Below, piece by piece: positions 12,933 through 26,098 of a stretch of 45,000 bases of DNA. Both the position numbers and the translations under genes were made by a program. Each line of letters begins with the position of its first letter. Positions within the stretch are counted from its first letter, which is position 1. The stretch is from Chrysomallon squamiferum (Eukaryota > Mollusca > Gastropoda > Neomphalida > Peltospiridae). The notes under the pieces are model-generated. The model saw only the letters and a program-made list of their open reading frames with translations, had not been told where the DNA came from and searched no databases. The stretch lies in contig CM022673.1 of assembly GCA_012295275.1 (NCBI GenBank), positions 17,098,810-17,143,809 on the forward strand. The letters run 5' to 3'.

Positions 12933-13165
12933 AAACAACAACTTCTGCTACTACTGCAACAACAACAGCCACAACAGCAGCAACAACAACAACAACAACA
13001 ATAATAATATTATAATGACGATGATGATGATGATAATAATGAATGTGATAATGGTAATAATGATGTTTATGTTGATAATACTGGTAAGTATAACAATAAT
13101 AACATCAACACTGATGATGATGATGATGATAAAATAATAACAACAATAACAACAATAATAATAGT
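12933..13165 (+). repeat. (AAC)n/(AAT)n/(GAT)n imperfect trinucleotide array
   Basis: An AAC run passes into AAT, GATG and AATAAC repeats. The Tyr/Ile/Leu-rich frames are translations of it. Confidence 0.95.
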
Positions 13166-14227
13166 GGTTGCAGTTTTCATAATATTGTCCGGGTTTAAAT
13201 GATTTAATCATACTTTTTTTCTTTCTTTCTTTTTTTTAATTTTAATTTTAATTTTTTTAATTTAAATTTTACTTTAAGATTTGACTAATTATATTCTCCA
13301 GCAAGTTATCTAGTTTACTCTTGCAGTATTAGAAACAGTAGTAGTCTACAGCCTGTAATGAAGTCTATCACACTTCTGCTGAATTAAAAACGTTATAGAA
13401 ATATGAGGTACCAATCTCGGAGCACGGGCTTGATCAGGAAAAGGTGCAGCTTGCTTACCGAGGGAGTTAAGTCCTGCAGTCGATTACATCTCGCTTGAGT
13501 GTTGAAACAACTGAGTTATAACCCAGTCGTTTTCAGCAAAGAAAACACAATAAGGAACTAAAAGACGAAGAGCACCAACCCCTCTCCTCCCCAAAAAGGA
13601 AAGCTATAACAACAATTTCTCCTTTAAATAATTTTTTTTTCTGATGCTCTTTCGGATTATAAAATGCGTGTGCTTGTAGTTAGAAATCTCAATCATTTTT
13701 CGTTAATTTTATATTTCAAAAAAAGGTCTGTTGCTGAACAGAACCCTTGCAGACTCGCTGTAGAAGATACATTATTGCAATTGATTTTCCAATCAACTAC
13801 AAAACCAGCAAGCTTCAGGAAGCGAAATATCGAGTGCACGGGGCATATTACTTTACCATCATCATATTTGTCGCCAGAGAAAAACAGTTAAGTGAAGAAA
13901 ATTATTTTATTTTTTAAAAAACAAGTGTCTACAGAATATATACATAACAAAACGAAACTGGGAGTGTTTAGGTGCATACATGTCAACGAACTGGGAAATG
14001 GATTAATTATAAGTAATATTTGTGATACAAATCTGTGAAGGAAGCCACATGATACAGTTATGTATGAACTCTTCTAATACTTGCTGAGTAAGCAGGCGCA
14101 GATCTGGAGGGGGGTTGTCATAGGGATTTCGACCCTTTGTGCCCAATAACAAACAATTTAGCCAATTTTGATGATTTTATTACTTTTATTTTTAAAAATA
14201 TGTTAATGTAAAAACATGGATGAAATA
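13166..14227. other. Gene-free stretch
   Basis: T-rich tract near 13212-13262, then unique sequence. The 75-codon frame at 13664-13891 shows no domain. Confidence 0.5.
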
Positions 14228-14232
14228 TATAA

Positions 14233-14270
<38 letters not shown>

Positions 14271-14470
14271 GGATACACAAATACCTACCTATACACATAC
14301 ACATGCATACATACATAGGATACAAACAAACATATACATGGATACATACATAGGATACACAAAGATACACATACACAATTCATACATACACACATACATA
14401 CATACATACATTCATACATACATACGTATATACATACATACATATATTCACATACACACATACACAGTCT
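14228..14470 (+). repeat. (AC)n and (CATA)n array
   Basis: An AC run at about 14236-14267, then imperfect ATACACAT/CATA repeats. Confidence 0.95.
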
Positions 14471-14717
14471 ATCAACTACAAAGCTCAGTTATAAGAAAGA
14501 AAAACAAATTATCTTAAGTATCTTCGATTACTTACTGAAGAAGAAAGAATAGGATGAAACTGGTGTGTTTTTTACTGTGTAGGACTGTTTACGCCATGAC
14601 TTTTCAAAACGTGTGCTGTGTATTTGTTACATCTCTGTGTGAAGTGTTGTCTGTGGTGTGAAATATAGCGTGCGGTCACACGTTATACAGTAATAACGTA
14701 ATCATTACACTGTAGGC

Positions 14718-14981
14718 ATGAAAGTATGTATATGCATACGTATGTATGTATGTTGTTTGTATGTGTGCTTGTGTGTGTATATGTACGCATGTGCGTACGT
14801 ATGTATGTATATATGTATTATATATTTGTGTGTATGTGTGTATGTATGTGTGTGTGCGCATATATGTATATGTATATGTGCTAATGTGTGTTTGTGTGTA
14901 TGTATAGTATGTATATATATGTATGTATGTATTCATATGTGTCAGAACGTGTAATTCCCATAATAACCCCCATCTATACAT

Positions 14982-15022
<41 letters not shown>

Positions 15023-15058
15023 TGCAAGCGTGCGCGTTTTTTGTGTGTGTGTGTGTGT
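14718..15058 (+). repeat. (TATG)n/(GT)n array and facing (CA)n-(GT)n pair
   Basis: Imperfect GTATGTAT repeats (14718-14945), a CA run (about 14987-15018) and, after a loop of about 20 bases, a GT run (15041-15058). CA followed by GT can fold back in RNA. Confidence 0.95.
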
Positions 15059-15309
15059 TAATCCAGGGATATAAAAATAATTTATATGCATTGATTTCCA
15101 TGCACGACCCGCCGGACAGATAGGAGATAACGACGTAGTGAAAGGTTTAATTGGAAACAAGCTGCACTCTAACGAACCAGAAACAGTTAATTGTGTCCGG
15201 CTCGCAGATCCTCTACAGTGGCGGCCTTTGACAATAATAAATTATATGTATTGTCCATAGACCTCACTGAATTGCTATAATTTTACTTTTGATAAAATTA
15301 TCTGATTTT

Positions 15310-15390
15310 TTTTTTTTTTTAATTATTTTATTACTTTATTTATTTATTTATTATTACAGTTATTATTATTATTATTACTATTACTGTTAC

Positions 15391-15448
<58 letters not shown>

Positions 15449-15450
15449 TG
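15310..15450 (+). repeat. (TTA)n microsatellite
   Basis: An imperfect TTA/TTTA start, then perfect TTA from about 15396 to 15448. Confidence 0.95.
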
Positions 15451-16315
15451 ACAGTTGAATACTGAGAATGCAATGAAGATCTGAGGTTTTGCGGCAAATC
15501 ATGGTTATACAATAAAACTTAAAACTGATAACGTTTCATTCATATGGGCGAGGTATTATTTCATTTTATTAGTGATGCAAATCAAATTATAAATTTAGTT
15601 GTATTTAAATATCAGTTTTATATAATATTTAACGCCAGTAGGTTTATATTAAAATATCAGAACTCAGTTTGATTCCAGGGGCAATGTCTCTTCAGAGATA
15701 GAGATTTATATAAATATTTATTGGGGTCTCGGTTTTATGCATAATTACAAGTGGGTGAGTGCTATTTTAGTTTCTATCTAAAAGATTACACAGATGAAAT
15801 CTTTTATTTGTTCTGACTGAGTCACAGTGAATGAAAACCACAGTAATATAATTTTGTCAACGTATGAATGAACGAATGAATGAATATTTGTTTAAAATGA
15901 CGTATTAAAACAGTTTAAATACACTCTGAGGTCTATTCAGTGTTGAAAAAGAAACCCGTTATTACTTTCCAGGATGTTTTTTTATCGAAGATAATTTTAT
16001 AACGTTCACCACTTTTCCTCCTTCAGTCGCTGAGCTTTGGTCAGATGAGGAGGAGTACTTAGAAAGCTTCGAATCTGAATTCGTATAACTCAGACATACA
16101 GGTCAACAAAATAATTAACTTATTTAAATCTTAACATTAGAAAGCTTGTTTTTAAATATATATATATATATATATAACGTATAAAAATGATATTTATCTT
16201 TTGTGCACCGTTTGGATCGGGAAATTAATCCACAATGAGCGAATTCAAATTTGTATAATTTCAGATAGTAAAGAAATGAGTTTTATTTACGGAGCATTAC
16301 TTGAATTGGAAAATT
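15451..16315. other. Gene-free stretch with weak internal repetition
   Basis: Phrases such as GGATCGGGAAATTAATCCA (about 16213) and TAGATCGAGAAATTACTCCA (about 16521) recur, as does a GAATTC...TATAA...TCAGA phrase (16077, 16240). This suggests a very old tandem repeat that runs to about 16560. Confidence 0.35.
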
Positions 16316-16338
16316 AGTTCATGTAAAATAGATATAAA

Positions 16339-16431
16339 CAAAAAAATAAATAAATAAATAAAGTAAAATAAATAAAGTAAAATAAATAAATAAATAAAAA
16401 AATAAATAAATAAATAAATAAATAAATAAAA
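16339..16431 (+). repeat. (AAAT)n microsatellite
   Basis: AAAT/AAAG tetramers with a few interruptions. Confidence 0.95.
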
Positions 16432-17837
16432 TACTTACGTAATGTTGACTGGATAGGACAGTTAATCTTAAGAAATGAACTGAGGTTGTTTATTTTGCTC
16501 TCGTACTTACAAAAACGGTTAGATCGAGAAATTACTCCAGTGAAGTGAAGTAGCGAAATATTTCGATTTGTCGCTTTTGAGATTACTGTAATTTTAATAC
16601 TGCATAATTCTGATCCGTTGCCTGGAGATAGCATTAGAAGAAACGTGACTTGTTACATAAACACATTATTTCAAAAATATCTTTTTAACATTATGGGTGT
16701 AACATAAAACATATGTGACCCAGGATATATTTTAAATTAAAGTATAAACTATTATCATTGAAAAATCTGTGACCTTGTAAATGCAATCAGGAAAAGTTAT
16801 GCGAAAAATAATTAAAAAACATTGGCGAAGTATTACGTCTTATAATTATGATAATTAAAAATGCATATTGTTTATTATATGCATGTATGTATGTATATAT
16901 GTATGTATGTATGTATGTTTGTATGTATCAGTGTATGTACGATCCTGCATGCTTGTATGCTTTTATAGGTATGTTTATTTATATGTATGTATGTAGGTGG
17001 GTAGGTAGTTAGGTAGTAGACAGATACTTTTATGCAGATAGTATTCATTCACTACTTTATATTTCAAATATCTGCAAAAACTATTTTAAATCTTGTCAGT
17101 ATTTGCTTAGTTAAAAGAGTGCCTTCATAAGTTTCAGTACGGCATGAAAAAGCTTCTTTTTAATACTTCGTAAAGAATCGGGCAAAATAGATGAAAGAAC
17201 GGATCTAAACGAAAAATAACGGAAATGGACGGAAATGAAACAACAGGAAAAACATTTTTAATATCATATGGCATTTACATCAAACAAATGGATCTTAATG
17301 ATAAATTATAAATTTGAATTTATAGATTTACTTAAAGATGTCCTTTTGAAGTTTTTTTAAAGTTTTTTTTTAATTTTTTTTTTTTTTTATTATTTTCTCA
17401 ATTTGTTTTTACTAATTTTAAATTGACAGATCTGCTATTAAAAGGAGGGTTTTCTTTTCCACTAGTTCTTACTTCGCTGCACCGACCGACCGTAGTTAAA
17501 ACTCAATTAGACGAAAATAGAAAATAAAAAATGTAAATGAAGTTTTCGCTTCTCGCGTTGAATCTGCGAACCGTCATCTTATGCTATTTTTACTTCTCTT
17601 TATTTCTTCAATTTTTAAATTTATTCTTTTTTCTTTGTTTCTCTTTTTATTTATTTCTTCCAGTTCGGCGTTTTAAGACATTAACAGACACGTGTGTTGT
17701 TCATCAACGGTAAATGGCCTAGCTCATATAAACGTCAGATTAAGATTTTCTTCTTGGTTTTTTGGAAACCAGTCTGTTTTGAGCATTAAATCCTGAAATT
17801 GTCTTCAAAGGTTTGATGTAAGCTTCTGAATCCATAT
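16432..17837. other. Gene-free stretch
   Basis: Contains a TATG array (about 16880-17010) and T-rich tracts (17350-17390). No coding signal. Confidence 0.5.
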
Positions 17838-18080
17838 ATCATGGGTTGAAATGCAGTTTGATATAAGTGTTGAATCGATATATTTTTATTATGGGTTGAA
17901 ATCGAAATTTTATGCAAATGTTGAATCGATATATTGAATCGATATACTGGTTGAAATCTAGTGTAACGTAAGATATGTTTTCATCATTGATAGATATTCT
18001 GTTTCATGAAAGCGTTGAATCGATGAATTTTCATCATGGGTTGAAATCCAGTTAAAGGAAAGCGTTGAATCAAGATAATT
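17838..18080 (+). repeat. Diverged ~50-bp tandem repeat
   Basis: GGGTTGAAAT recurs at about 17843, 17893, 17949 (as GGTTGAAAT) and 18038. GTTGAATCGAT recurs at 17869, 17920 and 18014, with a shortened copy at 18064. Periods are near 50 bases with small indels. More decayed copies may extend to about 18360. Confidence 0.75.
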
Positions 18081-19604
18081 CCTATAAAGGTTGTTATTTA
18101 TTCCAATTTATTTTGTTCATACGTTGAAATTTAGTTTGAATGACAGGTTCCATCCCAATACATAAACTCAGAAATCAGATATTACTCTTATAGGTTAATA
18201 ACTACTTTTGTATAATTTAAAATCTATAAAGTTTCTTGAATGATCAGAATTATATGAGCTTTGCAGCCGGTTATTATCTTTCATATCAAAAATTACATAG
18301 ATGTCAATTATGAATCCAGAAATTACTCTCTGTGTCTAATAATCAATTTGCAACAAGCAGTGAATATAAATTATTTTAATTTTGTTTGGATAGTTAAAAA
18401 CCGGTAAAAACCAGAGTGAGTCAGTTTTTTTTTAAAAACTTAATGAATGTCTTTCAGGATAAAATACTACATATTTATATTAGCGGATTTACTGCATTTT
18501 AAAACTGCCTAAAAGACCATAAAGCCAAGTAAGAAAAGTGAGTTGCGCAAGATCCTTTAACTGCCAAGAATTAAGCCAGTTTTTAAAGAATTAAAGACAA
18601 CAAGGATTTTTCTGTCTGTGGATTAGTGAGTGAAAAGTTAAAAAGTTAAATTTAATTCTCACTTCCGAAGGTTGATATGTTTTCTGACATGCAGATTCGA
18701 CAGCTGGACAAAAAGTTTGATGCTGATCAACATCATTTACTCTTTTAATATCCGAATTGTTCCAAAATTTCTCTTATTTATAATATGCATAGAATCTGTC
18801 ATTTCCACAGCTATTTTATCTAATTATTATTAACAAACAATATTACACCCCTCCACACACACATATAAACATTTTTTAATCTATATGTCCATCTTTCCCT
18901 CCTTCTCTCTGTCTATCTATGTCTCTACCTCTGTCTATCTATGTCTCTACCTCTGTCTATCTATGTCTCTATCTCTGTCATCTGCCTAGCTATTTAAACT
19001 GCGTTATTTTGTCCACTACCAGTTTACTCCTACATACTAAAACCGTATCAGGACTTCACAAGAACAGAACATCAAAACAACAAAAGTGTTGACCCAAGAA
19101 CAATATAAACAGAAAAAATCTGTGTTATAATTCAAAACCCGTTCTTAACTGACAAACAACATTTTGTACAGTATTGTCATTACCCAATACATACCATGTC
19201 AAGAATGATGCAAATTTATTGTTAATAACAGACATAATGTTATCATGGTTTCATTCACTCTTCTGTTGTCACAGATGTAGACACAGATATCATAAACTAA
19301 GAGTGAAGTTCTGTTCTGCAAGTGACACACAAAGTAAATCTGTGTAATAAACGAACGTAACCATTCGTGATTCTGCGTGCATCAGTCAATGAGTTCAGAT
19401 ACAGAAGTTTAAGGACAAACATATTAAAGGCATGGATGAATGTAAATTAAAAAGCAATGAATGCAGTTTAATGGTTTGATGACTTTTCCTTCCTAAAGGC
19501 AAATGACATCACAGTATACTGATCAGTGGTTATATAGAGATATATATAAATATCGCATCAAGCGCCTGGATAAACATAAGTGAGTTAAGGAGTCCAAAAC
19601 GTGA
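18081..19604. other. Gene-free stretch
   Basis: Unique AT-rich sequence apart from three copies of a CTCTGTCTATCTATGT-like 22-mer at about 18905-18980. Confidence 0.5.
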
Positions 19605-19990
19605 TTCGGTTCAACGGTTTATAGCTATCCTACAGCTTATAGCTACACTTATACAAAAATACGAAGGTCGCTAGTTATTAGAACACGTATATATATCCGC
19701 TTTTCATAGACATGGTTAAACGTAAAAATGAGACAGTTGAATAAGTGAAACGATTTGTAGCTGTCTACAGCGTATAGCAACACTTATCTAAAAATACGTA
19801 GGTCGCTGGCTGTTAGAACACGTATATATCTGCTTTTCATAGAAATGGTTAACGTAAAAATGAGACAGATGAATACGCGAAACGGTTTGTAGCTGTCCTG
19901 AAGCTGATAGCTATACAGTTATACTGATATACAAACACGTAGATGACTGGTTTTTAAAACACGCACATATCTACTTATCTCTGAGAAGAC
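19605..19990 (+). repeat. Three-copy tandem repeat, ~132-136 bp unit
   Basis: Unit starts AACG(G/A)TTT(A/G)TAGCT at 19613, 19749 and 19881. Units share AAAAATACG-AGGTCGCT, AGAACACGTATATAT, GCTTTTCATAGA and AACGTAAAAATGAGACAG. The third copy is the most diverged. Confidence 0.85.
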
Positions 19991-20580
19991 GACTGTGAAC
20001 GTGACGCTGCAGAAACGCTTTGTACAGGCGGCATGACGAATCTGTATTTCATCGCTCTGGAGGAGAACACGCGTCAAAAAGAAATTAATAAATTACGATA
20101 AAGTACGAAACAAAACAGATGCCGAGTGCATCACGTGAAGTGTACTAACACCTACTGTCAAACCGAACCGGCGTGTTCTGTATCACAGACCAGCGTGCAT
20201 CGCCAGTAACGTGTCTGTTCGTACGTTCATCTATCAGATAACAGTTGTTATTAATTTTAGGCAAATCACATCACCAAGTTATTAGTACCATGTTGTGCCC
20301 CTAGCAGTAAACCACGCTGTTATCGCTGGTTAGCGTAATATGCTTGAAGTCATGGTTAATGAGTTTTACCTGTGTACATCTGTTCGTTTGTCGTCATATC
20401 GTTGGCTTTATGCATAGCCGTATATGTTTTGCGTATTGTTTAACTTCTTTATAAAATACATGGACATATGCATCTGAATCTCACCAAAGAGTTACGTACG
20501 AGACAGAAGAGATATTTCATAAACAGTCTATAAATTGTGTGTGTGTCTGTCTGTACATATGTATATATATTTAATTTATA
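19991..20580. other. Gene-free stretch
   Basis: Less AT-rich than its neighbours, with scattered CpG. No motif cluster or conserved frame was recognised. Confidence 0.4.
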
Positions 20581-21262
20581 TTTAACAATGTACAATTGTA
20601 AGTTTCATTTGACAAATGTGTAAATACGACTGCAAACTCTATACACAGAACTATTTAACAATGTACAGTTATATTTGATTTGAGAGTTGTGTATGTAGGA
20701 CTGTTAACACTATACACAGAACTATTTAACAATGTACAGTTATTATATTTGATTTGAGAGTTGTGTATGTAGGACTGTTAACACTATACAAAGAATTGTA
20801 TTTAACGATACACAGCTGTTATATTTGACATATTTAACAATTCACAAATTTAACAATTCACAATTTGACACTGCACATACAGCTGTATTGAACAATGCAC
20901 AGCTGCTATATTTCATTTGACACTGTACATATATCTGTATTTAACAATGTACAGTTGTTATCTTTGATTTGACGCTGTACATACAGCTGTATTTAACAAT
21001 GTACAACTGTTATATTTTATTTGGCGCTGTACGTAGAACTGTATTTAACAATGTACAGTTGTTATGTTTGATTTGACGCTGTACATACAACTGTATTTAA
21101 CAATGTGCAACTGTTATATTTGATTTTACGCTGTACATAGAACTGTGTTTAACAATGTACAGTTGTTATATTTGATTTGGCGCTGTACATACAACTGTAT
21201 TTAATAATGTACAGTTGTTATGTTGTATTATGACACTTCAAATACAACTATATTTAACAATG
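20581..21262 (+). repeat. TTTAACAATGTACAGTTGTTAT minisatellite with two unit lengths
   Basis: TTTAAC starts fall at 20581, 20654, 20725 and 20801 (71-76 apart), then at 20940, 20992, 21044 and 21096 (exactly 52 apart). The short unit alternates ACAATGTACAGTTGT and GCTGTACATACAnCTGTA, both partly self-complementary. Confidence 0.9.
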
Positions 21263-21380
21263 TGTGGTTGTTATCAAATTTAATAAAGTGAAATCAAATT
21301 AAAAGAAAACAAAGAAACGTTTCGTACAAATTAGCTTTACTTCTGTGACCTTCAGTTTGAGAAAGGTTACTGTGAAAGTC

Positions 21381-21640
21381 TGTTGTTGTTGTTGTTGTTG
21401 TTGTTTCTGATGATGATGATGATGATTAAAATGAGGAGGATGCTGTTGATGATGTTCCTTCTATTGTTACTGTTGTTATTGTTGGAATTTTTCCTATTGT
21501 TTTTGTTGATGATGATGATAGCGAAGTGATGATAATGACGATGATGCTTTTGATGATATTGTTAATCTTGTTACTTTTGATGGAGTCGGTTATTATTATA
21601 ATTATTATTGTGGTTATTTTAACTGAGGATATATATACAG

Positions 21641-21675
<35 letters not shown>
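21381..21675 (+). repeat. (TTG)n, (GAT)n and (CA)n repeats
   Basis: A TTG run (21381-21405), GATGAT runs (21409-21430 and scattered to 21560) and a CA run (about 21642-21675). Confidence 0.9.
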
Positions 21676-21677
<2 letters not shown>

Positions 21678-22149
21678 CTGGCAAGTTACAAAAATATGGT
21701 GACAGTGCATTAAATAATACTTATTTAAGCACTTCGACTTCTAAAAAAATATATTTGTAAAATATTACGGAACATGTTTCCAAAATTTTGTCCTTTAAGA
21801 GTGTACATCAACTTTTCAGAATGTACCACCTCGTTATGCTGCAAGTAAGGAATATAAAACCGTTTATAGTTTAAAACCAGAGAGAAGGAATTAACTGAAC
21901 GTAAGTCACACATCTTATAAAAAAAAACTTGTTTCTTCTGGATTTTTCCTTAAAGATAAACTTACGAATTTACTCAATGCACCGCTCCCTAGAATAATAA
22001 TAATAAAAAAATTTAAATCTGAAAAATTCAACTTACCATACTGATAGACCGATAAGATATTACGTCACCTTCTGTTTTTATAATCCAGTCGTACAGAAAA
22101 AATACATATTAACGTAGAAAACAGAAAATACTATAAGCCAACCAGGAAT

Positions 22150-22620
22150 GTCCTCACGTGAATTCACGTAAATCAGTTTTGCAAGGCATCTAAATTGAAT
22201 CCGTCCATCACAGGACTGTCACTAACATCCCGTTTCCAAATCGGCCATCCCGAATAGAGAAGTGAAACTACGGTACGATACCAAGTGTCCCATCTCGCAG
22301 ACAGACACACGCATGACGACATGAATGGCTGATTGGTCCCAGAGTTCGCCATCCAAACTGTCTGAATCCATTCACAGAAGCCTGCTGTCGCTCTGCCCAA
22401 TCAAACACTTTTTCTCAGATAAATGTATCGCTGTGTGGCTGTGTATTCGGAAGCCGGGCAGGCGATCACAGTTCTTGTAAAACAGACGAGCGTTTATTTG
22501 TGTTATCAGGAACCGTGCTAGTAAATTCGTGCGAATCCCATAACACGGCCGTTCTCTACTGCCGCTCGACAGACAAAAAAAACCCAACCATAGCTTCCTT
22601 GTGTGAAGTCTCTGTTGTGC
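22150..22620. other. Less AT-rich block, no gene recognised
   Basis: Open minus-strand frames (22173-22400, 22372-22587) have no recognisable domain. An inverted CCAAT (22331-22336) and a direct CCAAT (22398-22402) are present. It could be a regulatory block or an unrecognised exon; support is weak. Confidence 0.25.
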
Positions 22621-22795
22621 ACGCGATTTTAAATAATCGCCGGAGTTTTCTCTTATGACAGAATGATAAGGTTCTTGTTCTTTTTATATCCTTAATAACA
22701 AACGTTTAAAGAAAACATTCTTTAATTTGAAATGAGGCAAGTGTAACAAATTACAGCTATTTCATCTTCTACGACGACAGCAACAGAGACAATGA

Positions 22796-22978
22796 TTACT
22801 ACTACTGCTAATATTATTAATATAACATCATACTACCACCACTGTTATTTGTATTAGTAGTAATTGTAGTAGCAGTAGTAATAGTAGTAGTAATAGTAGT
22901 AGTAGAAATAGTAGTTGTAGTAATAAGTAGTAGTATTGGTAGTAGCAGAAGTAGTTGCAGCAGTATTGATAGTAGTAA

Positions 22979-23025
<47 letters not shown>

Positions 23026-23037
23026 ATGATAGTTGTA
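22796..23037 (+). repeat. (TAG)n array
   Basis: Imperfect AGT/TAG trinucleotides with a perfect core at about 22979-23025. Confidence 0.95.
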
Positions 23038-23632
23038 GCAGAAAATAATACAACAACAAGCTCGTAGTATAGCAGCCGCTGAGTTTGAACATTATTTTTA
23101 TATCAGACATTTGGAAATGATAATAAATGACTTTTACTTGGTTCGTAAGGCAATCTAATTTAATAAACTTGTGTGTGATCAAATTATAATGATGTACATA
23201 GATGTGTTTATATATAAGTGCAGCTATCGTAGTATTATTAATTATTTAATTTTTATTTTGTTGGCACAGTTTGCTCATGTATATTAGTAACACAAAGAAG
23301 CATTTATAAATAGAGTAACACAGTTTATGTATTCCTTACTGTCTCCCACACTTTTGCTTGCGCATTCAAGCCGTGACAGTGCAATTATTGTTATTAATAT
23401 TTTATAGTGTTCCATTTCTTTCAGTTTCATAATGGACAGAAATAGTTCAACAATCGATAATATTATTATTTGTGTGTTTTGTTCATTAATGGTGCTTTTA
23501 CTCGATGACCCTTAATAGTTTTGCCTAATGAAATATTAAAAAAAAAAAAAAAAAGACGTTATTATCGTTTAATGTCTCTGTGTTGGAAAACCGATAAAGA
23601 AACGTTTTGTTTTAGAATTGTTTTAAGTTAAT
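23038..23632. other. Gene-free stretch
   Basis: AT-rich, with a poly-A tract near 23539-23554. Nothing recognised. Confidence 0.5.
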
Positions 23633-23640
23633 ATGACAAA

Positions 23641-23708
23641 TACAGTTGCTGTTATTACAACTACTACTACTCCTGCTACTACCACTGCTATTATTATTAC
23701 TGCTGCTT

Positions 23709-23742
<34 letters not shown>

Positions 23743-23970
23743 AGCAATAACAACTATTACTATTACTTCTAATAACACTTATATCATTACTACCCCAATA
23801 ACCACCACTACATGTGATAGTACTATTACTATTATTAATAATTATACTACTAATACTACTAATACAACAACTACAACTACCATCGCTACCATTACTCTTA
23901 TTACTACTGCTATTCTACTTCAGTTAAACTACTAGCATTACTACAACAGCGACAACATCAACAATAACAC
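23641..23970 (+). repeat. (TAC)n imperfect array
   Basis: ACT/ATT/ACC trinucleotides, the reverse complement in composition of the TAG array 0.6 kb upstream. The Thr-rich 100-codon frame is its translation. Confidence 0.95.
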
Positions 23971-24328
23971 AAACATTTTCAAAGCTTTAATAAAATAGTT
24001 AATAGACTGAAACATATTAATGTAACCTTCATCTGTATGTTTGTTTTGAAAATTTACTTTCTGCTTCACAGAAACTTTCCGATGAGAATTCACGTTAAAT
24101 ACAGCTCAAGGCCTGAGGTTGAATTCTTTACAACTGCTTATGTATATGTACAAAGTAAATACCAACAAAAAGATCTTCAAAATAAGAAAACACAGATAAC
24201 AATATATGTGAATTTCGTTAGAAAGCTGAAAATACTTGATTAGATGTGGTAACAAGGAGAATTGTGTTAAATGAAATATAGGGGATTTCTGACTTCGTTG
24301 TTTTCAGTTTATTATTTGTATTGTTCGA

Positions 24329-24339
24329 TTTTATTTATT

Positions 24340-24413
<74 letters not shown>

Positions 24414-24415
24414 GT
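24329..24415 (+). repeat. (TTTA)n-(TTA)n-(TTG)n compound microsatellite
   Basis: Three adjoining runs. The TTA-then-TTG order matches the tail of the repeat at 43967-44360, but no core of that element adjoins. Confidence 0.95.
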
Positions 24416-24940
24416 TTTTTTGTTGTCCTATAGTTATTATGGTTGTTACATTATTGATGTTGTACTCACTGCAATATGTTATTATATTTTTTCGTTTGAT
24501 ATTTTCCGTTTTCTACTAGTGATTAAATTTAATATTGTGTTAAAGCGTTTCAGACTATTTTACAGTTTTCAATTTACCTTTTCCCCACTGTTTAATTATC
24601 TCCCTGAGTGAGATCAGCTAAATAGTGTATTTTTCATCCACCTAAAACCCCTCAGTTTTTCTGCACTGCCCTTGAGCCACATTTCATTTTTTTTTTTTTA
24701 ATTACTTTTTTTTTTTTTTTTTTTTGAATTGTCTTTTATCATTTCTAATTCTGCTCAACCCGAGTAATAATTCTTTGAATTAGGTCAAAAGAAGAAGAAG
24801 AGACGATCTCGTGTAATCTTCTTAAGCAGGTTTATCTCAGTAAATGTCAATGCACATTAAAGTTCTTAAATCCAGATGAATCTTCTCGTACGCGAGTTCT
24901 GGACACAACGTCTGCAGGACGAGATCAAACGCACAGACAG
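24416..24940. other. Gene-free stretch
   Basis: AT-rich with T tracts (24688-24725). Nothing recognised. Confidence 0.5.
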
Positions 24941-25330
24941 ACAGACGGATGGATGAGAGCTTCCGCGAGGTAAATGGAAATTAAATGCATGGAAGAAAGG
25001 ATCGACGGAGGATGGGTTAATGGACAGATGAATGATTGGCTACATGGATGGATCACTGAATGGATCGGTGAATGGATCGGTGAATGGATGGATTGGTGAG
25101 TAAATGGATGGAGGCATGGACAGATGAGGGATGAGTTAATAAATAGATGAATAAACAGATGGATATTTGGATGGATATATAAATAAACGATTAAGTCAAT
25201 GATCTGATGAACGGAAAGATCTAGGGTGAGCGATGGATAGATAGATAAACTGATGGACAGATGGGTGGAGGGGTACATGGAAACAAAGATGATAGATGGA
25301 TGAACTGATTAACACAGAGACGTGTGAATT
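24941..25330 (+). repeat. Degenerate (GGAT)n/GATGGATG array
   Basis: Imperfect ATGGATGGAT repeats over about 390 bases. The Ser/His/Pro-rich minus-strand frame is a repeat translation. Confidence 0.9.
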
Positions 25331-25644
25331 GATGGATGTAGATCTAATGAAATAAGGATTTGGAGAATGGTGTCTGACAATGGAATATTAAATGAAGATG
25401 GACAAAAATTAATAATAAAGAAGAATAAAAAAGAGAGAGGCAGACAGAAGTAAGTGTATGAATAACACACTGACTGACAGATCTCTAGATTAGCTGTACT
25501 TTAAAAAGGAAATGTTAATGTCTGATATAATATATTGATTTTTAGTCTCACATATCATGTTTAATTTTCACCGAGAACTGCGAATGTTTCTCGTAATACA
25601 AGTAAGGGAGGTTCTATCCTTGAAAACAAGGGAGGAAGTCTGTC

Positions 25645-26098
25645 TACACTTGTAAAATAAATAAAATAAAATAAAATAAAATAAGATTGTATACAGATTG
25701 TCATACTAAACTATTAACAAAGGTTAGATACAATTAACCAGTAAAAGAGTTTGAACTATATAAACTATAATAACATCATTTACATGTCATCAAGTAAAAT
25801 TATTAAAGTATAAAACATACAAAACATACAAATATTAATAATAATAAAAATGATAATGATAATAAGATGATGATGATAATAATAATAATAATAAAAATGA
25901 TGATTATAATAATAATAATAGTAATAATGATAATGATAATGTTATTATGATGATGATAATAATATTAATAATAATAATAATAATAATATCAATTGTTAAA
26001 CTATTTCTGTTCTTTATGAAGTTGAAAGAAAATGGAAAACATAAAAAACACACACACACACACTCACAAACACACACACACACACACATACGCACACC
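25645..26098 (+). repeat. (AATAA)n, (AAT/GAT)n and (CA)n repeats
   Basis: ATAAA pentamers (25656-25684), AAT/GATAAT trinucleotides (25829-25988) and a CA-rich run (26048-26090). Confidence 0.93.

Noticed and set aside
22173-22587. Possible exon in a less AT-rich block on the minus strand
   Set aside because: The two open frames have no recognisable domain, and no convincing pair of splice sites was found; kept only as an unexplained block.
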